Below are positions 57,887 through 64,000 of a stretch of DNA of 64,000 nt, piece after piece. Source of the DNA: Candidatus Omnitrophota bacterium (GTDB lineage Bacteria > Hinthialibacterota > Hinthialibacteria > OLB16); the NCBI GenBank assembly GCA_020632575.1, contig JACKFH010000001.1:372001-436000 (forward strand), in the 5' to 3' direction. The number at the start of each line of letters is the position of its first letter. Positions within the stretch are counted from its first letter, which is position 1. Under the pieces are notes generated by a model. That model worked only from the letters and a program-made list of their open reading frames with translations. It was not told the DNA's origin and did no database searches. The position numbers and the translations under genes were made by a program.

Positions 57887-58957
57887 TTAAGCCGACTGTT
57901 TCTCGTGGCCGACTGTCGCGGGAATTCGGTCTGACGGCCTTTGGGAGAGATCGATTGTCACATTCCGAAATCCCCAGGACATTCCCGCGTGAGAGAGATC
58001 CGATCGAACCGAGGAATTCGTTAACCAATTCCAGTCGATTGCATTGATCGGTCGAATGGAGAGAATACCATCCAACGCCTCGATCTCGCAATCACCCCGG
58101 GTTCTTTGCTGAAACAGGCCCTTTGCCCGGGTTTCCAGTTCATCGCCATTGATCGGAAGTGTGACCGAAGTCCCTCTCTCGCCGCCATAAGGGATTAGGT
58201 CGAGCAAAACCCGATCGAAACCCATGCCCCGAATCTCTTGATCAATTCGTTCCCGCGCCTCGGAAGCTGTGAACCTCGGAAATTCTTCATCCGCGACTTC
58301 GATCCGAATCCAATCCCCGTGGTACCGCGCCCGACATTGCCTTAGCCCGCTCTCTTTCAGGCATTGCTCCACTCGGTCGATCAAGCGCAACCGCTCCAAT
58401 GTGATTTCCGTGCCGGTGGGGAAGCGTGAGGAGAGACAGGCCAGAGCGGGTTTATCCCAAGTGGAAATCCCCAATACCTGGGCGAAGTCTCGGATATCCT
58501 GTTTCGTGAACTCGGCCTCGACAAAAGGACTCCGGACGCCATGATCCTTGGCCGCCTGGTAGCCGGGTCGATGCCCGGAGAGATCCTCAATATGCGTTCC
58601 CTCGAGAACATAACGGAACCCTTCGGCCCGCGCGGTCTCGATTGCCACATCGAACAGTTCGGTTTTGCAGAAGAAACACCGGTTTCCCGGGTTCGAGGTG
58701 TATTCTGGGTTTTCCATTTCCTGGGTCTCGACCAGGAGGTGACGGATCCCGATCTCTCTCGCGATCTCCTTCGCTTCATCCAGTTCCGCCAGAGCCAAGG
58801 AAGGGGAGACAGCGGTCAACGCCGCGGCACGGTCCCCGAGTTCCTCGTAAGCCAATTTGGCCAGAAGCGTGCTGTCGATCCCCCCGGAGAGGGTGACCAA
58901 AGCCGATTCCATGTCTCGTAAAATCCGCCTGAGTTTCTTTTGTTTCGCTGTGTTCAT
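57887..58957 (-). CDS. larE: LarE-type ATP-dependent sulfur transferase with C-terminal extension
   Basis: PP-loop protein of 356 residues. In lactate racemase maturation LarE adenylates and thiolates the nicotinate-derived cofactor. Features are SGGIDST (24-30), NPGNRCFFCKTELF and ALACLSSRFPTG, the last carrying the conserved cysteine. LarE proteins are ~270 residues; here the last ~80 residues (NGDELETRAKGLFQQRTRG...) are extra and of unknown function. ATG at 58957 has GGAAG upstream. larB, larC and a racemase are absent from the window, so the target may differ. Confidence 0.85.
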   Translation of the reverse strand: MNTAKQKKLRRILRDMESALVTLSGGIDSTLLAKLAYEELGDRAAALTAVSPSLALAELDEAKEIAREIGIRHLLVETQEMENPEYTSNPGNRCFFCKTELFDVAIETARAEGFRYVLEGTHIEDLSGHRPGYQAAKDHGVRSPFVEAEFTKQDIRDFAQVLGISTWDKPALACLSSRFPTGTEITLERLRLIDRVEQCLKESGLRQCRARYHGDWIRIEVADEEFPRFTASEARERIDQEIRGMGFDRVLLDLIPYGGERGTSVTLPINGDELETRAKGLFQQRTRGDCEIEALDGILSIRPINAIDWNWLTNSSVRSDLSHAGMSWGFRNVTIDLSQRPSDRIPATVGHEKQSA

Positions 58958-59023
58958 ACTGCTTCCAGTGTAGAAGGGATTGTCCGGCGCCCGCAAGTGG
59001 AGGCGGGGGCGACCCGGTCGCTC

Positions 59024-60010
59024 CTAGCCCAGTTCCCGGTCGAGTTCCTCCTCGAGCCGGTGTCTGCTGATTCCCCGCATCCCCATCGCGATCCCGCCGA
59101 GCCCGCTGATCACCAATGAAACCGCATAATACAGAAGGGAAACCGCCAGGGCCTCCTCAAGCGAGAGACGATCTCGCAGAAAGAAAACGAAAACCGCCTC
59201 TCGGACCCCGAGTCCCCCCACCGAGGGGATGAGCATCGCCACCGATAGGCATGGGATCAAGACGAGGAAGGTGGCGAAAGGGACCTGAAATCCCAAGGCT
59301 CGACTCACCAGATACGCGGTCAATGAATAGAACAAAAACACTGCCGCGGTCACTCCGATCGTCCCGATCAAAGTCCAGGGCGATCTGAGCAGAAAGACCA
59401 CCGACTCGGCGAATTTTTCGATTTTGAATTTCCGGAGGAGGTTCCATATATTCCGCCGGAGATCCGACTCTCCCGGAATGAAAAATCGGAGGACAAGCAG
59501 GACTCCGACTCCGAGCAGGCAGACGCCCGCGTATTCCAGAGCGTTCCGAGTGAGGTCGGTGTCCCCCAGCGCGAATGCCAGGCCCGCGGCGGCGAGCAGG
59601 GGAGCGGCCAACATGCCCAAAGCCCGATCGGCGAAACTGGCCACCAGACAGGATTGAAGCGGTTTCTTCTGGTCCAACGAGACCGCCACTCCGGTCACAA
59701 ACGCCGCTCCGCCCGTGATTCTTAGAAAACTGCTGCTGAATGTGGCCACCAGTACGTAATATAAACTCGCGAATAACGATGCCTCGATCCCCACGCAGAA
59801 CAGGACCATTTTCAATCTGAAAGCGATCACCATTGTAGCCGCGAGCAGCGACGAAATGGCAAGGAGGAGCGGACCGAAGCGGGTGTTCGATAACAGCGCG
59901 AAGATCTCCGGGAAGGAGTCGCGGAGATAGTAAACCCCGACCGCGATGAGAACCGCGGAGATGGCGATGGGGAGTATTCGTTTGAGCGCTTTCCGGGCTG
60001 AGGGATTCAA
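59024..60010 (-). CDS. LPG-synthase transmembrane-like flippase (UPF0104)
   Basis: Membrane protein of 328 residues of the PF03706 family (the flippase half of MprF-like proteins), with eight or so helices. FSSSFLRITGGAAFVTGVAV and CLSVAMLIPSVGGLGVREAVFVFF are characteristic. It lacks the aminoacyl-transferase part. It lies 24 bases downstream of the GT2 gene on the same strand. The pair suggests lipid-linked sugar synthesis and flipping. Confidence 0.85.
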   Translation of the reverse strand: MNPSARKALKRILPIAISAVLIAVGVYYLRDSFPEIFALLSNTRFGPLLLAISSLLAATMVIAFRLKMVLFCVGIEASLFASLYYVLVATFSSSFLRITGGAAFVTGVAVSLDQKKPLQSCLVASFADRALGMLAAPLLAAAGLAFALGDTDLTRNALEYAGVCLLGVGVLLVLRFFIPGESDLRRNIWNLLRKFKIEKFAESVVFLLRSPWTLIGTIGVTAAVFLFYSLTAYLVSRALGFQVPFATFLVLIPCLSVAMLIPSVGGLGVREAVFVFFLRDRLSLEEALAVSLLYYAVSLVISGLGGIAMGMRGISRHRLEEELDRELG

Positions 60011-60034
60011 GGCGTTTCCGTCTTTCCCGCTGGG

Positions 60035-61000
60035 TTAACCTGACTTTTGCCCCTCATCGATATTGCGAGTGCAATTGACAATGTATGGCACCCGGCCCTC
60101 CGATTCGTGGTAGGTCCTCAAATTGATCTCCGCGAGGAGTCCGGTCGCGAGGAACTGGACGGCGACAATGATTAAGAGAACGGTCAAATAGAGCAAAGGA
60201 TTGTCCGAAAGATCCTGTTGCCTCGGTGTGAACCATTTCATATAAACCGCATATCCTCCCGAAAGTAGCGCCCCAATCGAGAGGACCATCGAGATGTAAC
60301 CGAAAAAGTGCATGGGCCGAGTCGAAAAGGTCAGAAGGAACTTGATGGTGAACAGGTCGAATATGACTCGAAGGACACGGCCCATCCCATACTTCGAGAC
60401 GCCATGGCGACGCGGATGGTGTTGGACCTCGATCTCCGCGATCTTCGCCCCGACCCGATGGCCGAGGATTGGGACGAACCGGTGGAGGTCCCCATAAAGT
60501 TTGATGTTTTGGACAATCGACTTCCGATAAACCTTGAGGGTGCATCCGATATCGTGGAGATCCACTCCGGTGGTCCACTTGATCATCTTGTTGGCGATCA
60601 CCGAGGGGATGATCCGGAGGATGTTATCCATTCTCCCTTTTCTCCATCCGGAAACGATGTCATACCCCTCGTCCATTTTCGCGATCAGTCTCGGAATGTC
60701 CTTAGGATCGTTTTGTAGATCGGCGTCGATGGTGACAATCAAATCCCCGGTCGCGTAATCGAACCCGGCCGACATGGCCGCGGCTTGTCCAAAGTTGCGT
60801 TGGAAATGGACCGCTTTGACTCGGGGATCGTCCTCGGACATCTCCTTCATCACCTCGGCCGAGAGGTCGGTGCTGCCATCATCCACCAGAATGATTTCGA
60901 AATCGTACTTCTCGCGCTCGCAAACATCCGAGATCTTCTCGACCAACGGACGAATCGTTTCCTCTTCGTTATATATAGGAGTGATAATGGACAGTTTCAT
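60035..61000 (-). CDS. polyprenol-phosphate glycosyltransferase (GT2, DPM1/ArnC-like)
   Basis: Membrane-anchored GT2 enzyme of 321 residues. GT-A core: SIITPIYNEEETI, LVDDGSTD (metal and nucleotide aspartates), FGQAAAMSAGFDYATGD and TIDADLQNDPKD. Two C-terminal helices (about 228-250 and 262-292) anchor it. It would transfer a sugar to undecaprenyl phosphate or glycosylate a lipid. Upstream partner of the UPF0104 flippase gene. Confidence 0.92.
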   Translation of the reverse strand: MKLSIITPIYNEEETIRPLVEKISDVCEREKYDFEIILVDDGSTDLSAEVMKEMSEDDPRVKAVHFQRNFGQAAAMSAGFDYATGDLIVTIDADLQNDPKDIPRLIAKMDEGYDIVSGWRKGRMDNILRIIPSVIANKMIKWTTGVDLHDIGCTLKVYRKSIVQNIKLYGDLHRFVPILGHRVGAKIAEIEVQHHPRRHGVSKYGMGRVLRVIFDLFTIKFLLTFSTRPMHFFGYISMVLSIGALLSGGYAVYMKWFTPRQQDLSDNPLLYLTVLLIIVAVQFLATGLLAEINLRTYHESEGRVPYIVNCTRNIDEGQKSG

Positions 61001-61437
61001 CGTTTCACCCGAGCCCTTGATGCGGCGGAGGTGAAACGGTACCTAAAGACCGTGGGCGCCGCAAGCGGCGACGCGGAGTTTGGGTGGAGAATTCTGGAAA
61101 TGAATGCGGGGAAGGGGATCTCTTTGAATAGACCGCATGACGGCCATGCACCTTGGCTCCAAGTCTCCCCCTCCCCACAAACCTTTTGTCAGCGGATACG
61201 ATAGACTGCCCCACTTGGGAAATCGCAGGTTGGGCGCCATCTAAAAACCTAAAAGAAATGGGGGTCTTATGGGCGGATTGCTTGGGCGTGGTGTTTAAAA
61301 AGGGCCGGACTGTTCAAATCTGATAGGGGAATTCCCGTGGGGGAACCCATCTTGGCGTCAACCCCAAACATGACGGAAGGCCGAGAGGAGTGCGATTGGT
61401 CGATCCGATTTCCACAGATCCGCATTGGATTGACGCT
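61001..61437. other. 437-base intergenic region without a gene
   Basis: Upstream of the GT2 gene and downstream of the cupin gene (both minus strand). No credible open frame with a ribosome-binding site was seen. It contains the palindrome GGGGAATTCCC near 61325-61336 and a CGCCGCAAGCGGCG hairpin near 61053-61070. Promoters for the GT2 gene should be in the first 100 bases; no match stands out. Confidence 0.4.
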
Positions 61438-61863
61438 TCAGAAACTCATCGGTTCTTTCAGATGTCGCCAAGGCTCTTCCTCGTAAACATCGATCAACGG
61501 CGGACCCTCGATCTTCGCGGGCGAAAGGATGGCCAGGAAAACCAATTCCTCATCGAATGGATTGTACGTTCCATGGACGATGTCTTTCGGGATGTGGGCG
61601 ATCTCCCCCGGACCGAGAACTCTTGATTCTTTTTGGACCCATTGCTCCGCCTTCCCGGAAACGACATAGATGATCTCCTCCATCTCGGGATGACGATGGA
61701 ATTGATGCGCCTTTCCCGCGGGCATCCTCACTCGCACCAACAGCAGCTCATCCGCCTCGACCAATCCCGGACGGCTCAACCATTCGTGGGGCCCCCACGG
61801 GAGTTCCTCAACCTCCATATTTTCCCCCGTTACAAATCGGGCTAAGTCTTTACGATCCACCAT
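61438..61863 (-). CDS. cupin-domain protein
   Basis: Small cupin of 141 residues. VRMPAGKAHQFHRHPEMEEIIYVVSGKAE is cupin motif 1 (pieces: HRHPEMEEIIYVVSG) with the His-His-Glu metal ligands, and PGEIAHIPKDIVHGTYN is motif 2 with the final histidine. ATG at 61863 follows GGGAGG; the frame upstream is open for 86 codons but is noise. Cupins of this size bind sugars, ectoine precursors or other small acids; nothing nearby narrows it. Confidence 0.85.
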   Translation of the reverse strand: MVDRKDLARFVTGENMEVEELPWGPHEWLSRPGLVEADELLLVRVRMPAGKAHQFHRHPEMEEIIYVVSGKAEQWVQKESRVLGPGEIAHIPKDIVHGTYNPFDEELVFLAILSPAKIEGPPLIDVYEEEPWRHLKEPMSF

Positions 61864-62015
61864 CAATTTCCCTCCCGGAATCCGCCATCCGCGCTTCTGT
61901 TTTTGATCCGGCGAATTTACCCCATTCTCCCCGTTTTGACATCTTTTCAATGACTCAATTTGATGGAATACTTGAGATTGTTTGCCAGATTGTCGCCTAA
62001 TTGAGGAGATGTGTC

Positions 62016-63209
62016 GTGAAAACATCGATTTTTTTACCCCTGTTGTTGGCCTTTTCTCTTTCCGGAATACCATCAATCCTTGTCGCGCAGGAATATGAAC
62101 CCATCCCAGTGTTCGCTCCAAGTCAATTCGTTTCGGAAGAATTCATTCAAGGGTCCTCCTATAAGGTGATCGGAAACGCCACCGCCGATGGGATGCTTGC
62201 AAGTTTCTCGGTGTGGTCGCGATACGGCTGGTATCGACCGCAGAGTGTCGATTATTTGAAGATACGAATCGCGGAGATTCGGGCAATGGATGCCTTGGTT
62301 CAGCTCCAACAAGAACCGCTCTTTCTTCAGGGTGTGAGCGATCAAGTGTCCGGCACCCTGGAACAAACCGGGCGCGCCCTCACTCGTCCTCTCCAAACTC
62401 TCAAAGAGGTTCCTCTCGGTCTTCAAAAATTTGGGAGTCAAATCAAAGCGAGATCCGAGGAAGGACGATCTGGGAGCGGGGCAGGGATCCACGACAAGGC
62501 GAAACGGCAACTCGCGCAGTCCTTAGGGGTCGATCCCTATACGGATAATGTTCGTCTTCAGGAAATGCTTACGACGGTGGCGACCAATAAGAATCGGGGA
62601 CAATTAACTGCGCGTATCGGCTCCCTTTTCGTCCCGGGCGGCGTCGGAATCGCTGTTTCCGCGGCGCAGATTAATAAATCTCTGCAGGAAACTCTTGTGA
62701 ATCTCTCGCCAGCCGAACTTCACCAAGTGAACCGCGACGCCCTCTCCCGCCTTGGGTGCCCTCAACAGGACGTCTCAATGTTTCTAGCCCACCCCGTTCA
62801 TACTCCAACGACTCAAACCGCGATTCGAGTCGCTATGGAGGGTCTTTCCTCGGTTGAGGGAATCGGACAGTACCTCTCATCGATTCTGGATGTCCCCAAT
62901 GTCGAAGTGGCTCACATCTACCAACGACGGATACAGATGGCGGAATACTTTCATCGGAATATTCGTCCTCTCAAGAAATTGGTGGTCGCTCAGAGCACCC
63001 CCATCTTTTTGGATTCCGAGGGGAAGGTGGTCATTTTCCTTAACCTGGATTATCTCTATTGGAACGAGATGATGGACCAAGGAATTGAACGGCTTTTGGC
63101 CGCGGTCGGAACCCGTGAGGGGGATGTCATCATTACTGGGGCCACATCTCCCTTGGCCGAGGCGAAGTTGAACCAGTACGGCCTGAAACTCTATCAGCAA
63201 ACGCAGTGA
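62016..63209 (+). CDS. secreted hypothetical protein
   Basis: Protein of 397 residues starting at GTG 62016, with GAGGAG seven bases before it. Signal peptide about 1-25 (SILVAQ). EFIQGSSYKVIGNATADGML and SVWSRYGWYRPQSVDYLKIR precede an alpha-helical middle (about 95-175) with many Gln and Lys. A hydrophobic patch (LFVPGGVGIAVSAAQI) and a C-terminal beta part (KLVVAQSTPIFLDSEGKVVIFL) follow. No family recognised. Its neighbour is a secreted alpha/beta hydrolase 44 bases downstream on the same strand. Confidence 0.7.
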   Translation: MKTSIFLPLLLAFSLSGIPSILVAQEYEPIPVFAPSQFVSEEFIQGSSYKVIGNATADGMLASFSVWSRYGWYRPQSVDYLKIRIAEIRAMDALVQLQQEPLFLQGVSDQVSGTLEQTGRALTRPLQTLKEVPLGLQKFGSQIKARSEEGRSGSGAGIHDKAKRQLAQSLGVDPYTDNVRLQEMLTTVATNKNRGQLTARIGSLFVPGGVGIAVSAAQINKSLQETLVNLSPAELHQVNRDALSRLGCPQQDVSMFLAHPVHTPTTQTAIRVAMEGLSSVEGIGQYLSSILDVPNVEVAHIYQRRIQMAEYFHRNIRPLKKLVVAQSTPIFLDSEGKVVIFLNLDYLYWNEMMDQGIERLLAAVGTREGDVIITGATSPLAEAKLNQYGLKLYQQTQ

Positions 63210-63253
63210 GGGGCTGTCGCTAAGGAACGGAATGATTCATAGTTTTTAAGACA

Positions 63254-64000
63254 ATGAAATCAATCTGGTTATTGATGGTCGGGACATGGATTTGTTCCGT
63301 TGCGACAAGTGGAGCGGATGCAGAGGAAGTTCGGCAACTGATTTCTAGAGACGGTCAGGCGATTTCCTATCGTCTTTTTCCCGTCGAGAGCGCGAAGGGC
63401 GTCTTCCTCTTCATTCATGGCATCCAGAGCCATAGTGGGTGGTATGTCGAATCCTGTGGTCAACTCGCCGAGTCGGGTTTCCAGGTCTATTTCCCCGATC
63501 GAAGAGGATCGGGCCTTCATGAGGACCAAAGAGGCCATATCGAGGATTTCCACACCCTCCTCGATGACATTTCGGCGTTCCTGGATCTCATCCACACGGA
63601 AAACCCCGGGGTCCCCGTCTATCTGATGGGTGTCTCGTGGGGCGGGAAACTTGCCCTGCTATACGAGGCGACTCATCCCGGAGAGGCGGACGGACTCATC
63701 CTCAGCACCCCCGGAATCGTCGCCAAAGCCGACCTGAGTTTTTCGGACAAATTGAGGGTCGCCAGGATTTCGCTAGCGGGCGAGGCCACCGCCGAGGTTG
63801 AATACGCCCCGATACCCCTTAATGACCCCGGACTTTTCACCGACGATCCGGAATGGCGGGACTGGATCTCCGAGGACCCCTCAACCCTCCACAACGCCTC
63901 TCTCCAGTTCTACCGGGAAAGCATTCAGATAGATGCCGAACTGCGAAAAGGACCGATCGACTCCAAAGTCCCAATCCTCGTCCAACTCGCTGGCAGGGAT
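63254..64000 (+). CDS. secreted alpha/beta hydrolase (monoacylglycerol lipase-like), truncated by the window
   Basis: About 249 residues are visible from the ATG at 63254 to the window end, with no stop. Signal peptide 1-21 (SVATSGA), then VFLFIHGIQSHSGWY (oxyanion HG), YFPDRRGSGLHEDQRGHIEDF and the nucleophile elbow GVSWGGK (Ser). The HGIQSHS, D-R-R-G-S-G and G-V-S-W-G-G pattern is that of serine aminopeptidase S33/monoglyceride lipase-type (Hydrolase_4) enzymes. The catalytic Asp and His lie beyond the window. Follows the secreted unknown protein gene. Confidence 0.85.
   Translation, partial: MKSIWLLMVGTWICSVATSGADAEEVRQLISRDGQAISYRLFPVESAKGVFLFIHGIQSHSGWYVESCGQLAESGFQVYFPDRRGSGLHEDQRGHIEDFHTLLDDISAFLDLIHTENPGVPVYLMGVSWGGKLALLYEATHPGEADGLILSTPGIVAKADLSFSDKLRVARISLAGEATAEVEYAPIPLNDPGLFTDDPEWRDWISEDPSTLHNASLQFYRESIQIDAELRKGPIDSKVPILVQLAGRD

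Noticed and set aside
61864..62121. N-terminal extension of the cupin gene by 86 codons
   Set aside because: The extension overlaps the promoter and start of the divergent secreted protein gene and has no conserved features; the ATG at 61863 has a good GGGAGG site.

Overview
The window looks like chromosomal DNA of a Gram-negative, heterotrophic bacterium with a moderately GC-rich genome. A PVC-like lineage or a neighbouring candidate phylum (Planctomycetota, Hydrogenedentota, Sumerlaeota, Omnitrophota) is suggested by a secreted PQQ-type propeller opening with the DWPQFRGPN motif, a type I sulfatase, EF-hand/dockerin-like C-termini on a secreted beta-helix protein, an HTTM membrane protein, an exosortase/EpsI pair, a futalosine-pathway menaquinone enzyme and many secreted hydrolases. 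The phylum is an inference. No rRNA, tRNA, CRISPR array, insertion-sequence transposase or phage gene was seen.

Layout. 1-4820: a sugar-phosphate locus with a DeoR regulator and a truncated phosphohexomutase gene divergent from an organophosphate transporter, an RmlD-like reductase and a DegT aminotransferase. 4829-9866: an NhaC antiporter, rplU with a good promoter and terminator but no rpmA next to it, two Hsp20 genes, and an RNase E/G gene that stops at the Zn-link. 9883-12361: an M14 carboxypeptidase and a secreted nucleoside hydrolase. 12278-18776: an accessory region. The last ~84 bp of the nucleoside hydrolase gene occur three times, each followed by a convergent copy of the same LolA/DUF2092-like gene (two intact, one decayed). 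Toxin-antitoxin genes sit between the copies (HigA, PIN toxin and small antitoxin; HigBA; a frameshifted RelE-type toxin with its antitoxin). A stub of a dockerin-like gene lies at the end. 18807-30436: an SDR, NhaA, a clipped orphan antitoxin, argC, a large propeller/M28 peptidase/PDZ protein, a mosaic beta-helix protein, an HTTM pair and a PQQ-like propeller.

30575-43165: an SGNH hydrolase, a CCP-like M14 peptidase, a prokaryotic ionotropic glutamate receptor (GluR0 type, TVGYGD filter) overlapping a DUF2330-like membrane protein, mscL, a sulfatase, a GH43-like protein, a NIF3 protein, a phosphatidylserine decarboxylase and a DtxR-family regulator with a cysteine-rich tail. 43501-48707: GT4, exosortase, EpsI and two secreted proteins, one with collagen-like GPQPGTPIGGPG repeats. 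48742-55209: a fused 5-oxoprolinase, a ParE module, and a ribose-type ABC permease and lipoprotein without an ATPase. 55234-64000: HDOD, HU-like, MqnE, LarE, an LPG-synthase-like flippase, a polyprenol-phosphate GT2, a cupin, a secreted unknown and a truncated alpha/beta hydrolase.

Several families of palindromic intergenic repeats are dispersed through the window. Copies of one family supply the stop codon of the oxoprolinase gene and the C-terminal codons of an antitoxin gene. The best candidates for something new are the triplicated module with its toxin-antitoxin insertions, the glutamate-receptor/DUF2330 operon, the modular palindromic repeats that end genes, and the DtxR/decarboxylase pair.
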